From contig NC_084733.1 in the NCBI RefSeq assembly GCF_033978785.1, positions 19,451,165-19,515,164 on the forward strand: DNA of 64,000 nucleotides, read 5' to 3'. Each line of letters begins with the position of its first letter. Position 1 is the stretch's first letter. Source of the DNA: Entelurus aequoreus. Its lineage: Eukaryota; Chordata; Actinopteri; Syngnathiformes; Syngnathidae. A program made the position numbers and the translations under genes. This document shows, piece after piece, positions 1 through 10,619 of this stretch. The notes below the pieces were generated by a model. The model was given only the letters and a program-made list of their open reading frames with translations. It was not told where the DNA came from and did no database searches.

Positions 1-410
1 ACTCTATACATTGCTAATGTGGTAAATGACTATTCTAGCTGCAAATGTCTGGTTTTTGATGCAATATCTACATAGGTGTATAGAGGTCCATTTCCAACAA
101 CTATCACTCCAGTGTTCTAATGGTACAATGTGTTTGCTCATTGGCTCAGAAGGCTAATTGATGATTAGAAAACCCTTGTGCAATCATGTTCACACATCTG
201 AAAACAGTTTAGCTCGTTACAGAAGCTACACAACTGACCTTCCTTTGAACAGATTGAGTTTCTGGAGCATCACATTTGTGGGGTCAATTAAACGCTCAAA
301 ATGGCCAGAAAAAGAGAACTTTCATCTGAAACTCGACAGTCTATTCTTGTTCTTAGAAATGAAGGCTATTCCACAAAATTGTTTGGGTGACCCCAAACTT
401 TTGAACGGTA

Positions 411-412
<2 letters not shown>
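1..412 (+). mobile_element. Tc1-like transposon, 5' part with internal deletion
   Basis: The right edge carries a typical Tc1-type terminal repeat (GACCCCAAACTTTTGAACGG, ending in GGTAGTG). Upstream is the 5' untranslated part of such an element. An ATG at 301 opens about 27 transposase-like codons beginning MARKRELSSETRQSIL, and then the sequence jumps straight into the 3' terminal repeat. Almost the whole transposase is therefore deleted and the copy cannot move on its own. The left end lies outside the window. It sits in intron 5 of dph6. Confidence 0.75.

Positions 413-414
<2 letters not shown>

Positions 415-440
<26 letters not shown>
415..440. repeat. (TA)n microsatellite
   Basis: This is an uninterrupted TA run directly beside the Tc1 terminus. 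Confidence 0.9.
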
Positions 441-442
<2 letters not shown>

Positions 443-932
443 CATTATCATATATGTATCAATCCATTGTTGATCCTTAGAACATCTTCCGGACTTTCTT
501 GTCCTTTGAGGTAAATTTTTGCTCTATTTTTGGCCTGAACTTCGGTTGTGGAATTATTTTGTCCAATTTTTTTCATGATCAATTTGAATATTTTTGCTTC
601 AAATACCTCCATATACCAACGATACACTCAAAACAAATTGTAGAGCCATAAAGTAGCTAAATGACAATAAAGTTATCAGGGAGTTTAGAGTGTATAAAAC
701 ATGTTTGCATTCATACAATACTTTTTGTTTCTCAAATCTCTCAATCAACTTCAGTTTTAAATAAAATAGCAACATGTCATGTTTTTTTGTCAATTTTAAC
801 TCTAAAAGCCTATATATCATCCAATTTTTTTTTTTTTTAAATTGCATTAGATGAGTTATCCATATATTAAATGTTAAAGAGCTGAGGTACTTGTGTAAAG
901 ATCAGGCCTAACCATATACATAAGATTAGTAA
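441..932. other. AT-rich intronic sequence, nothing recognised
   Basis: There are no convincing coding frames, transposon termini or RNA boxes. Open frames here are short and low-complexity. Confidence 0.6.
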
Positions 933-934
933 TA

Positions 935-1560
935 CAGTGAAACTTCGATTTACGAACCCCTCTATTTAAGAACTTTTCAATTTCTGAATTTTTAGATCGG
1001 GCCAAATGTGCCTCTGTGTGCAAACCATGTCTCAAGTGTATGAATGTTTCATTCATTCATTTATTTTGTCTGCCGCTGGAAGCCTGAGGGCACAGCCATT
1101 TTGGAGATGTCAATTCCTGTGCAGTACAGTACACACAAAGCGCTGCCATTTTGGATAGGCAGAGCCCCATACGTCACATCCTGTTTACGCAGTCCATTAT
1201 TCGCTCGCCACTTTTTCGGTGCGTGTGTTTCTTTTCTGACTATTCGCCAAGTTCTGTCTACTTTGTTTACTTAATATGGATAAAAAAAAGCCAACACATT
1301 AGCCTGGAAAGAAGGAGGGAATCGCCGTGGCTTATAGAGGAGCGGAACCCAAACACACCACTTTCATCCTTTCTCTCTGCCTTTCCTGCCTTCTCCGCCT
1401 CGTGTCTCTGCCATTGTCTTGTCATTCGACGACAGCAAGGATTTTATTGTGTTATTATTGTGGCAACATGGTTGTTAACATTTTGGAGAGCACCGAAGGG
1501 ACTTTTATGTGTGCATGCCCGTTGACAGTTCAGCTTGCCGTTGTTGTGTTGTTTGAATAA
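935..1560 (+). mobile_element. Possible pogo/Tigger-like element, internally deleted
   Basis: It starts after a TA with a terminus-like CAGTGAAACTTCGATTTACG, which resembles Tigger-type inverted repeats. A short start MDKKKPT at about 1276 is followed at once by a stop. The rest is untranslated-like sequence ending in AATAAAG near 1558. No matching right terminus was found, so the element is truncated or the assignment is wrong. Confidence 0.35.
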
Positions 1561-1860
1561 TAAAGAGATTGTTGACCCTTTATCTTGTAACATCGCAAAC
1601 ATTTTTTATGTAGACAATATCAATGGGGTATATGGCTATTGAATGATACCCTTATGGGTATCATCTGATGGCTACTGCACTGTATGTGGACTTTGATAAA
1701 ACATGCTGCACTTTATATACTTCTGTACTTTAAATGAAGTTGCTAAAATACTGTAACTGGACCGCCCACTGATTTGTAATTCACATACCCTCTATGTATT
1801 GTACTTGTATTTAAAATTGTTTATCATTACGTAAATGTAATATTGTTGTGTGTTTTCAAT
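1561..1860. other. Intronic sequence, nothing recognised
   Basis: AT-rich with no support for a gene. The phrase ATGATACCCTTATGGGTATC at 1643-1662 is a short imperfect palindrome. Confidence 0.5.
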
Positions 1861-1879
1861 CCTGTGTCATTTTATTGTG

Positions 1880-2005
1880 GATGTTAGATGCACCATAAAA
1901 GGACCACAGATGGAAATTAGCAAGGTGCGAAATCTGGTGCAGACATCTTCTTAATGTAACTGTACATTGTCCTTTAAATAAACAAAATACAAATACAAAT
2001 CGACA
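1880..2005 (+). mobile_element. Possible LINE 3' tail
   Basis: The sequence runs GGACCACAGATGGAAATTAG, then ATCTGGTGCAGACATC, then TGTACATTGTCCTTTAAATA, and ends in an A-rich AAATAC repeat. This layout is typical of the 3' end of a truncated fish non-LTR retrotransposon. No coding part remains, and the clade cannot be decided by eye. Confidence 0.4.
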
Positions 2006-2454
2006 TACATAGCCTTCATTCTGCTGCCTCGCTCTTGTCAGATCGCACACAGTTCATTGCAGAAAGGTTCGCTACAAAATGGTCAAGCAAACAAAAAGAG
2101 AGCGCCTTAAATGTTTTTGAATTAATCAAAGATAGCCCTGTGCAGGCACTTTGACGGCAGGTTAGTGTGGGTTAGCTGCCTGACAGCAAAAAAGCAACTT
2201 GGACACCTACCATTGTGGCTTAGGAGTTACTTAATTTCCATTGTACTGCCTCCTTGTTGTTACACAAATCTGGTCCTCCTTATTTGTTTACCTGATAAAA
2301 AATTGTGGACAGGGGCCAAAAATTGCTGCCTTTTCTTTGTGATAAAAAAAAAAAATCCATCCATTGGCATCAACTGCCTCAATGTTGTCAGAGTGCATGC
2401 TGTTGGTTGCAGAAACAGCCACGTTATGGGCAAACAAACTAAAATGTGGCGTTC
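2006..2454. other. Intronic sequence, nothing recognised
   Basis: No repeat ends or conserved frame were identified. Confidence 0.5.
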
Positions 2455-2456
2455 TA

Positions 2457-4032
2457 CAAACCCAGTTTCTATATGAGTTGGGAAATTGTGTTAGATGTAA
2501 ATATAAACGGAATACAATGATTTGCAAATCATTTTCAACCCATATTCAGTTGAATATGCTACAAAGACAACATATTTGATGTTCAAACTGATAAACTTTT
2601 TTTTTGTTGCAAATAATCATTAACTTTACAATTTGATGCCAGCAACACATGACAGAGAAGTTGGGAAAGGTGGAAATAAATACTGATAAAGTTGAGGAAT
2701 GCTCATCAAACACTTGTTTGGAACATCCCACAGGTGAACAGGCAAATTGGGAACAGGTGGGTGCCGTGATTGGGTATAAAAGTAGATTCCATGAAATGCT
2801 CAGTCATTCACAAACAAGGATGGGGCGAGGGTCACCACTTTGTCAACAAATGCGTGAGCAAATTGTTGAACAGTTTAAGAAAAACCTTTCTCAACCAGCT
2901 ATTGCAAGGAATTTAGGGATTTCACCATCTACGGTCCGTAATATCATCAAAGGGTTCAGAGAATCTGGAGAAATCACTGCACGTAAGCAGCTAAGCCCGT
3001 GACCTTCGATCCCTCAGGCTGTACTGCATCAACAAGCGACATCAGTGTGTAAAGGATATCACCACATGGGCTCAGGAACACTTCAGAAACCCACTGTCAG
3101 TAACTACAGTTGGTCGCTACATCTGTAAGTGCAAGTTAAAACTCTCCTATGCAAGGCGAAAACCGTTTATCAACAACGCCCAGAAACGCAGTCGGCTTCG
3201 CTGGGCCTGAGCTCATCTAAGATGGACTGATGTAAAGTGGAAAAGTGTTCTGTGGTCTGACGAGTCCACATTTCAAATTGTTTTTGGAAACTGTGGACGT
3301 CGTGTCCTCCGGGCCAAAGAGGAAAAGAACCATCTGGATTGTTATAGGCGCAAAGTTCAAAAGCCAGCATCTGTGATGGCATGGGGGTGTATTAGTGCCC
3401 AAGACATGGGTAACTTACACATCTGTGAAGGCGCCATTAATGCTGAAAGGTACATACAGGTTTTGGAGCAACATATGTTGCCATCCAAGCAACATTACCA
3501 TGAACGCCCCTGCTTATTTTAGCAAGATAATGCCAAGCCACGTGTTACATCAACGTGGCTTCATAGTAAAAGAGTGCGGGTACTAGACTGGCCTGCCTGT
3601 AGTCCAGACCTGTCTCCCATTGAAAATGTGTGGCGCATTATGAAGCCTAAAATACAACAACGGAGACCCCGGACTGTTGAACAACTTAAGCTGTACATCA
3701 AGCAAGAATGGGAAATAATTCCACCTGAGAAGCTTAAAAAAATGTGTCTCCTCAGTTCCCAAACGTTTACTGAGTGTTGTTAAAAGGAAAGGCCATGTAA
3801 CACAGTGGTGAACATGCCCTTTCCCAACTACTTTGGCACGTGTTGCAGCCATGAAATTCTAAGTTAAATATTATTTGCAAAAAAAAAAAAAAGTTTATTA
3901 GTTTGAACATCAAATATCTTGTCTTTGTAGTGCATTCAATTGAATGTGGGTTGAAAAGGATTTGCAAATCATTGTATTCTGTTTATATTTACATCTAACA
4001 CAATTTCCCAACTCATATGGAAACGGGGTTTG
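2457..4032 (+). mobile_element. Tc1-like transposon, subfamily A, decayed
   Basis: Inverted terminal repeats of nearly 200 bp begin CAAACCCAGTTTCTATATGA on the left and end CATATGGAAACGGGGTTTG on the right, with TA on both sides. The length of about 1.58 kb and the central transposase frame fit a once-autonomous Tc1/mariner element. The inner halves of its repeats match the elements at 5448-7293 and 34670-36211, but the outer 50-60 bases differ. It therefore belongs to a sister subfamily. Confidence 0.9.
2820..3811 (+). pseudogene. Tc1 transposase, broken
   Basis: The frame starts MGRGSPLCQQMREQ. A helix-turn-helix with the residues ISPSTVRNII follows. About 20 nt are missing near 2983-2995 compared with the other copies, so the frame shifts. 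The catalytic region has WSDEST at about 3257-3274 and SPIENVW near 3618-3638. In-frame stops occur at about 3210 (inside RWARAH) and 3519 (just before QDNAKP). The end is a TGG-TGA at 3806-3811. The layout matches a DD34E transposase of about 330 residues. The product is surely inactive. Confidence 0.88.
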
Positions 4033-4790
4033 TACAATTAGAGTATTTTTTTTCACAAAAACATCCTCCCACTACACATTTATCAAACAAAAAGGAAGAC
4101 ACGTTTTTAAAAGCGAGGAAACTGTCAAATGATTATTAGTGGTCAGGTTATTAAGTGCAATTATCATTTCTTGCTGGAAAACTGTAGTCTCTATAAAAGC
4201 ATCGCATTGAACATTTGAACCATGTTGCGCCCAAGAAAAGTTTTTTTCCCCCTTAACATTCTCCGTCATCTGATCTCCTTGCCCTCAGGCTCCAAAACAG
4301 GCAGGTAGGGCGCAGGTTACGCCGCATTAACCTCGGCACGGAAGAACTTGAGCGACGTAAACGAGTACTCAGTTTTAGTGCGAAACATTGCTGTACTGAG
4401 GCACATCGAGGGACATGCGTCGCTTATTGACAGCTTGAATGTGACGGGGAGGAGCGGGCAATCAACGCTGATTACCTCTCAGCTGCCAAACCAGCCAGCC
4501 TCACCTCACGTTGTGCACAATAGCGCCGCGTGCTCCTTACACGCCCCTCCATCCCTCGGCGCGTCTTATCTCCTCACATTGTTCTCTGCTTCAATACCTT
4601 TGCCTCTGGCGCACGTCTCAACACTGCCACTAAGCCACAGATTCATGATTAGGGGCATTCTTCTTCTTCTTAGCCTGCCTTTCTATCACTGATCTACATT
4701 TTCTTTCCATTCCAGTGACAAAAAAGTACTTAAGAAAACCTCCTTAGAGGAGAAAGGGGAAATGGCTGACCAGTGCGGAGGCGGACTCAC
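4033..4790. other. Intron 5 of dph6 next to exon 5
   Basis: No transposon termini were recognised. The stretch 4270-4680 is richer in GC than its surroundings and has an open frame, but no family was recognised and I do not call a gene. Confidence 0.5.
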
Positions 4791-4909
4791 CAAAGGCGGC
4801 AACTTTGATGAGGATGGCGTGGAGGTCAGATGATATCATCTCAGCGAGCAGCGACTCCTGGTCTCGGCGCCATAGGTAGGCTAGAGGCTGCAAACCAAGA
4901 CGCAGACAC
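4791..4909 (-). CDS. dph6: dph6 exon 5
   Basis: On the minus strand the exon follows an acceptor (CACCCCCACAG) and ends at a strong donor (G|GTGAGT). It encodes residues of about 125-165 of the ligase, including LGLQPLAYLWRRDQ and EMISSDLHAILIKVAAF. These match the DPH6 family segment after the ATP-binding half. The first base completes the Val codon split with exon 4, and the last G opens a split codon for the next exon, which lies off the window. The 119 nt read with no stop. Intron 4 between this exon and exon 4 is only 142 bp. Confidence 0.95.
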
Positions 4910-5051
4910 CTGTGGGGGTGTTGGGGGTCAGGGGAAAGTAAAAAGCCAGAAGGACTTCAGTCATAAGTAAGTCAAAATGCAGGTGTTGAGCTTCAGACCC
5001 AGATAAGTTATTATAAAAACAGAAGCACTGTGTGCATTGTATAGGACTTAC

Positions 5052-5125
5052 ACATTTTCAACACGGACCCGCTGGTAATCAGAAAGAATAGCTCCTGCAG
5101 ACACAGCCTCAACACCTTCTTTTTC
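5052..5125 (-). CDS. dph6: dph6 exon 4
   Basis: The exon begins after a CTCCACAG acceptor and ends AATGT|GTAAGT, a near-consensus donor. It encodes EKEGVEAVSAGAILSDYQRV plus VENV, the conserved GAILSDYQR block of the DPH6/ATP-pyrophosphatase fold. It is in frame 0 with exon 3, whose last codon is complete, and leaves two bases that exon 5 completes. Upstream lies the giant intron 3 of about 48 kb. Confidence 0.96.
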
Positions 5126-5447
5126 CTGTGGAGAGGATGGAAGTTTAAATGCAAAGTTAGTTTTTATACAATGCACAATTATTAATCAAGTGTACATTTT
5201 AACCACATTGTCCTTTTTCGGAATACTTTTTAACACTGCAAGATGCATATTGGATCCAATTAGGGGCAGAGAACTCCATTTCAAATCAGACGTAAGTCAG
5301 CAAGCTGGAGGTGGAGTGACTAGTATGGTTTGGTGTTATTAAAGGTGACTTTTACATTAAAATTAGGCTTTCAAATGATGTTCAACATCGAACGCATCAC
5401 TCTTACTTGTTCGCTGCACTTTCAAGATTAGAGGCACCCACAATGTA
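5126..5447. other. Left end of dph6 intron 3
   Basis: Unique-looking AT-rich sequence with no gene or transposon recognised, ending at the TA beside the Tc1 copy. Confidence 0.5.
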
Positions 5448-5643
5448 CTAAACCCAAAACCAGTGAAGTTGGCACGTTGTGTTATTCCTAAATAAAAAAA
5501 GAATACAATGATTTGCAAATCCTTTTCAACTTATATTCAATTGAATAGATGCAAAGACAAGATACTTAATGTTCAAACTGAGAAACTTAACTTAAAATTT
5601 AATGGCAGCAACACATTGCAAAAAAGTTGGCACAGGGGTATTT

Positions 5644-6934
5644 TTACCACTGTGTTACATGGCTTTTCCTTTTAACAACACTCAGTAAACGTTTGGGAAC
5701 TGAGGAGACACATTTTTGAAGCTTTTCAGGTGGAATTATTTCACATTCTTGCTTGATGTACAGCTTAAGTTGTTCAACAGTCCGGGGTCTCCGTTGTTGT
5801 ATTTTAGGCTTCATAATGCGCCACACATTTTCAATGGGAGACAGGTCTGGACTACAAGCAGGCCAGTCTAGTACCCGCACTCTTTTACTATGAAGCCATG
5901 CTGTTATAACACGTGGCTTGGCATTGTCTTGCTGAAATAAGCAGGGGCATCCATGATAACGTTGCTTTGATGGCAACATATGTTGCTCCAAAACCTGTAT
6001 GTACGTTTTAGCATTAATGGTGTCTTCACAGATGTGTAAGTTACCCATGTCTGCGGCACTAATACACCCCCATACCATCACAGATGCTGGCTTTTGAACT
6101 TTACGCCTATAAAAAAGTAAAGTACCAATGCTTGTCATACACACACTAGGTGTGGCGAAATTATTCTCTGTATTTGACCCATCACCATTGATCACCCCCT
6201 GGGAGGTGAGGGGAACAGTGAGCAGCAGCGGTGGCAGCGCCCAGGAATCATTTTTGGTGATTTAACCCCCAATTCCAATCCTTGATGCTGAGTGCCAATC
6301 AGGGAGGCAATGGGTCCCATTTTTATAGTCTTTGGTATGACTCGGCCGGGGTTTGAACTCACAACCTACCGATCTCAGGGCGGACACTCTAACCACTAGG
6401 CCACTGAGTAACAATCCGGATGGTTCTTTTCCTCTTTGGGCCGGAGGACACGACGTCCACAGTTTCCAAAAACAATTTGAAATGTGGACTCGTCAGACCA
6501 CGGAACACTTTTTCACGTTGCATCAATCCATCTCAGATGAACTCGGGCCCAGCGAAGCCGGCAGCATTTCTGGGTGTTGTTGATAAATCACTTTTGGTTT
6601 GCATAGTAGAATTTTAACTTGCACTTACAGATGTAGCAACACACTGTAGTTACTGACAAGTGGTTTTCTGAAGTGTTCCTGAGCCCATGTGGTGATAGAT
6701 TTTAGACACTGATGTCGCTTTTTGATGCAGTACCGCCTGAGGGACCGAAGGTCCGTAATATCATCGCTTAAGTGCAGTGATTTCTTCAGATTCTCTGAAC
6801 CTTTTGAAGATATTATGGACCGTAGATGGTGAAATCCCTAAATTCTTTGCAATAGCTTGTTGAGAAATGTTGTTCTTAAACTGTTCAACAATTTGCTCAC
6901 GCATTTGGTCACAAAGTGGTGACCCTCGCCCCAT
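5644..6934 (-). pseudogene. Tc1 transposase, split by a SINE
   Basis: It starts at 6934 (MGRGSPLCDQMREQIVEQ) and ends with a TAA at 5644-5646. The N-terminal helix-turn-helix ISPSTVHNIFKRF is readable, and so is the C-terminal block with LFQQDNAKP and SPIENVWRIMK (5800-5950). The catalytic first-Asp region (near 6480-6500, WSDE-like on the minus strand) lies beyond the SINE. Frameshifts occur around 6770 and 6590. This copy keeps the second catalytic Asp and the Glu but cannot make protein. Confidence 0.86.
6113..6408 (-). mobile_element. tRNA-derived SINE inside the Tc1 element
   Basis: Read on the minus strand it starts GGCCTAGTGGTTAGAGTG (box A-like), followed by GGTTGTGAGTTCAAACCCCG (box B-like). 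A conserved body follows and the tail is rich in ACTTTACTTT. A second copy on the plus strand at 51965-52262 shares the body. The insertion splits the Tc1 sequence at CCTATAA/TAACAATCC, giving a short target duplication of about 3 bases. Confidence 0.82.
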
Positions 6935-7293
6935 CCTTGTTTGTGAATGACTGAGCATTTCATGGAAGCTGCTTTTATACCCAATCATGGCACCCACCTG
7001 TTCCCAATTAGCCTGTTCACCTGTGGGATGTTCCCAATAAGTGTTTGATGAGCATTCCTCAACTTTCTTAGTCTTTTTTGCCACTTGTGCCAGCTTTTTT
7101 GAAACATGTTGCAGGCATCAAATTCCAAATGAGATAATATTTGCAAAAAATTTAGTTTTCCAGTTCGAACGTTAAGTGTCTTGTCTTTGCAGTCTATTCA
7201 ATTGAATATAGGTTGAAAAGGATTTGCAAATCATTGTATTCTGTTTTTTTTACGATCTACACAATGTGCCAACTTCACTGGTTTTGGGGTTTG

Positions 7294-7625
7294 TACTAAA
7301 GAAAGGCAGGCTTCACCACACATCTTAAAATATCGTCTGGTGCTCTTTCAACTATTTGTCAGTCAGCTACAGATGCGGAAGCTGCAAATTATTTTCTTTT
7401 CTTCCAGCAAACAGGTTACGCTAGTATGATGTTGGTAAAATGTGAGTGCAACGTTAGAACTGTAACTTACATAGCTATGCTAATGTTGCTAACGTTTGTG
7501 TCCTCCTGTCCAACACCTTATGTATGTATATGATATATGGTATCAACTACATGAAACAAGTGTACACAGTATGTAAATTGTAGGGTTGCGTGACATGGAC
7601 AATAATATACGATATAAATTATATA
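7294..7625. other. Intronic sequence, nothing recognised
   Basis: AT-rich. AGGGTTGCGTGACATGG near 7583 resembles the first bases of hAT-type small elements in the window, but no partner end was found. Confidence 0.45.
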
Positions 7626-7924
7626 CAGTACAGGCCAAAAGTTTGGACACACCTTCTCATTTAATGTGTTTTCTTTATTTCCATGACTATTTACATTGTA
7701 GATTGTCACTGAAGGCATCAAAACTATGAATGAACACATGTGGAGTTATGTACTTAACAAAAAAAAAGGGAAATAACTTAAAACATGTTTTATATGCTAG
7801 TTTCTTCAAAACAGCCACCCTTTGCTATGATTACTTTTTCGCACACTATTGGCATTCTCTCGATGAGCTTCAAGAGGTAGTCACCTGAAATGGTTTTCAC
7901 TTCACAGGTGTGCTTAAAGATCAG
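7626..7924 (-). mobile_element. Tc1-like transposon, 3' end fragment
   Basis: The terminal repeat CAGGCCAAAAGTTTGGACAC lies beside TA. On the minus strand a coding end (about 7790-7920) gives SGDYLLKLIERMP then IAKGGCFEETSI and a stop, the typical C-terminus of a Tc1 transposase. Everything upstream of these roughly 40 residues is absent. A hAT-like element abuts the broken edge at 7927. Confidence 0.8.
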
Positions 7925-7926
7925 AT

Positions 7927-8192
7927 CAGTGGTTTTCAAACTTTTTTCACGAAGTACCACCTCCGAAAACACTTTGCTCTCCAAGTACAACCATAATGAC
8001 CAACATTAAAATACAGTAGCCTAGCAAGCCTAAATATTCATTGAAAACAAGGCAGAGGTTTTATTTAATAAGTATATTTTATGTTTGGTCACTGTACATT
8101 TTGAACAGTAACACTATGTTTGAATATTTAATTAAGCGATTCTTTGGCATACCAACAGATGGAGCTCGCGTACCACAGTTTGAGAAACACTG
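7927..8192. mobile_element. Small non-autonomous hAT-like element
   Basis: The ends are inverted: CAGTGGTTTTCAAACTT on the left and GTTTGAGAAACACTG on the right. Both halves mention the same GTACCAC motif. There is no coding capacity in 266 bp. The flanking 8-mers (GATCAGAT and ATACCGAT) agree only in part, so the duplication has decayed. Confidence 0.7.
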
Positions 8193-8205
8193 ATACCGAT
8201 GTTAA

Positions 8206-9520
8206 AGGCCTACTGAAACCCACTACTACCGACCACGCAGTCTGATAGTTTATATATCAATGATGAAATCTTAACATTGCAACACATGCCAATACGGCCG
8301 GGTTAACTTATAAAGTGCAATTTTAAATTTCCCGCAAAACTTCCGGTTGAAAACGTATATGTATGATGACGTATGTGCGTGACGTCGATGGTTGAAACGG
8401 AAGTATTCGGACGCCATTGTATCCAATACAAAAAGCTCTGTTTTCATCGCAAAATTCCACATCTGGACATCTGTGTTGGTGAATCTTTTGCAATTTGTTT
8501 AATGAACAATGAAGACTGCAAAGAAGAAAGTTGTAGGTGGGATTGGTGTATTAGTGGCTGGCTGCAGCAACACAACCAGGAGGACTTTGAGTTGGATAGC
8601 AGACGCGCTATCCGACGCTAGCCGACGCTAGCCGCCGACCGCATCGATGATCGGGTGAAGTCCTCCGTCGCTCCGTCGATCGCTGGAACGCAGGTGAGCA
8701 CGGGTGTTGATGAGCAGATGAGGGCTGGCTGGCGTAGGTGGATAGCTAATGTTTTTAGCATAGCTCTGTGAGGTCCCGTAGCTAAGTTAGTTTCAATGGC
8801 GTCGTTAGCAACAGCATTGTTAAGCTTCGCCAGGCTGGAAAGCATTAACCGTGTAGTTACATGTCCCTGGTTTAATAGTATTGTTGATTTTCTGTCTATC
8901 CTTCCAGTCAGGGGTTTATTTCTGTTGTTTCTATCTGCAGTTAAGCCCGATGCTATTACGTTAGCTCCGTAGCTAAAGTGCTTCGCCGATGTATTGTCGT
9001 GGAGATAAAAGTCACTGTGAATGTCCATTTCGCGTTCTCGACTCTCATTTTCAAGAGGATATAGTATCCGAGGTGGTTTAAAATACAAATCCGTGATCCA
9101 CAATAGAAAAAGGAGAGAGTGTGGAATCCAATGAGCCCTTTTACCTAAGTTACGGTCAGAGCGAAAAAAGATACGTCCTGCACTGCACTCTAGTCCTTCA
9201 CTCCCACGTTCCTCATCCACGAATCTTTCATCCTCGCTCAAATTAATGGGGTAATCGTCGCTTTCTCGGTCCGAATCGCTCTCGCTGCTGGTGTAAACAA
9301 TGGGGAAATGTGAGGAGTCTTTCAACCTGCGACGTCACGCTACTTCCGGTACAGGCAAGGCTTTTTTTATCAGCGACCAAAAGTTGCGAACTTTATCGTC
9401 GATGTTCTCTACTAAATCCTTTCAGCAAAAATATGGCAATATCGCGAAATGATCAAGTATGACACATAGAATGGATCTGCTATCCCCGTTTAAATAATAA
9501 CATTTCATTTCAGTAGGCCT
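8206..9520. mobile_element. TTAA-flanked DNA transposon, copy 1
   Basis: It is bounded by TTAA on both sides, with inverted ends AGGCCTACTGAAA and TTTCAGTAGGCCT. TTAA target sites point to the Kolobok or piggyBac superfamilies. A 235-codon open frame on the minus strand (8618-9325) has no recognisable domain. The other copy at 27519-28829, in the opposite orientation, is very similar throughout. Differences inside the frame are mostly amino-acid changing, which argues that the frame is not a maintained gene. Probably non-autonomous. Confidence 0.85.
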
Positions 9521-9594
9521 TTAATACTATGGGCAAATTGCAATATTGAAAGTTGATGACTAGAGGATTGATTGATATATCGATTACTAAAAAC

Positions 9595-9759
9595 TAGGAG
9601 TGTAACGATATTGTAGATACCGCTGTATTGCGGTTTCAAAGTTCTCGCAATAATGTCATGACGTCTTTTTTTTTGGGACAATTCCCCAATAATATCGTAC
9701 CGTGGCCTTAATACTGTGATAATATCGTACTGTGAGATTTTGATATTGTTACATCCCTA
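9595..9759. mobile_element. Small hAT-like element (165 bp)
   Basis: The ends TAGGAGTGTAACGATAT and ATATTGTTACATCCCTA are inverted. The flanking 8-mers CTAAAAAC and CTAAAAGT match at 6 of 8 positions, as expected of a hAT insertion that has aged. There is no coding sequence. Confidence 0.75.
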
Positions 9760-9915
9760 CTAAAAGTACATTGAACTGTCTAAATTCCAACACACTATTG
9801 TGTGACCTATTTAAAATGGTCAAAAAGACACACTTTGAACTGCATACTTTCTTCCATTTCTACTCCTTGTACTTAAAACGGCCAGGCGTGCAATATTTTT
9901 AACCTATACATCACA

Positions 9916-9916
<1 letters not shown>
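9760..9916. other. Short intronic spacer
   Basis: Nothing recognised. Confidence 0.4.
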
Positions 9917-9967
<51 letters not shown>

Positions 9968-9971
9968 CACA

Positions 9972-10015
<44 letters not shown>
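9917..10015. repeat. (ACGC)n-(AC)n compound microsatellite
   Basis: About 50 bases of ACGC repeats run directly into about 45 bases of AC repeats. Alternating purine-pyrimidine runs of this length can adopt Z-DNA. CpGs are unusually dense for this window. Confidence 0.95.
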
Positions 10016-10016
<1 letters not shown>

Positions 10017-10615
10017 TCTTGTATTTGTTACATTCTTGAGACCTCCAAAAAATGCCTACTTCTTTAGGACCACCCTTTCTAGATATATAAAGATTTGTAT
10101 TTACAACATTATATATACATACTATGCAAATAGCTAAGCTTTTAGTTAATAATTATTTTTTTGGTTTGTTTGTAATTGTTTTTAATCATCATTATTTACT
10201 TAAAGTTATTACAGTATGCCTCTATATACATATTTATTGGTTTTTTTTTCATTCATTTTGGCCAAAGGGGTCGCATTTCAATTTCTTACACACACTTGTT
10301 ATTTCATATGTTGGCCAGAAGGTGAAAACTTTTAAAACCGACACACAGTCAATTTTAAAACATCCCTCATTTTTGAGACCACCCTAATTTTGATAGATTT
10401 CACCACCAGGGGTGCAAATGAGACATTCTGTATTAGATGCAATGGTTTTCCGTATTGGGACCATGATTTTCGGTTCTAACTTGTTCACCGGTCCTCCTAT
10501 GGAATGTACTTTTCCTTGTTGTTGTCTCAAGAAGGGTATAAATACAAGAACACACACACACACACACACTGTGCCTCCACCGACACACACCTGCAAATTC
10601 ATTAGAACATTACAC
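10016..10615. repeat. Unnamed interspersed-repeat-like region
   Basis: A phrase near 10035 (TTGAGACCTCCAAAAAATGC) and another near 10374 (TTTGAGACCACCCTAATTTT) frame an AT-rich middle. An AC microsatellite lies at 10549-10570. The pattern looks like a non-coding repeat, but no termini or target duplication can be set. Confidence 0.3.
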
Positions 10616-10619
10616 GGGT

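Larger units (their letters stand above)
5448..7293 (-). mobile_element. Tc1-like transposon, subfamily B, with SINE insertion
   Basis: The right end reads GGTTTTGGGGTTTG and the left end CTAAACCCAAAACCAGTGAA, each with a flanking TA. Terminal repeats of about 190 bp carry the shared inner motif AATACAATGATTTGCAAATC. The transposase runs on the minus strand and is interrupted by a SINE at about 6113-6408. Without the SINE the element would be about 1.55 kb, equal to its sister copy at 34670-36211. Confidence 0.9.

Noticed and set aside
4348..4692. A 114-codon frame beside dph6 exon 5
   Set aside because: Opposite strand to dph6, no domain, no splice context, and rich in simple Leu/Ser runs.
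1..4790. C-terminal dph6 exons (GEGGEYETF-type block) to the left of exon 5
   Set aside because: I looked on the minus strand for the expected motif and found none, so these exons are most likely outside the window.
8618..9325. A 235-codon minus-strand frame as a possible new gene
   Set aside because: It lies inside a repeated TTAA element, has no recognisable domain, and the differences from the second copy are mostly amino-acid changing.
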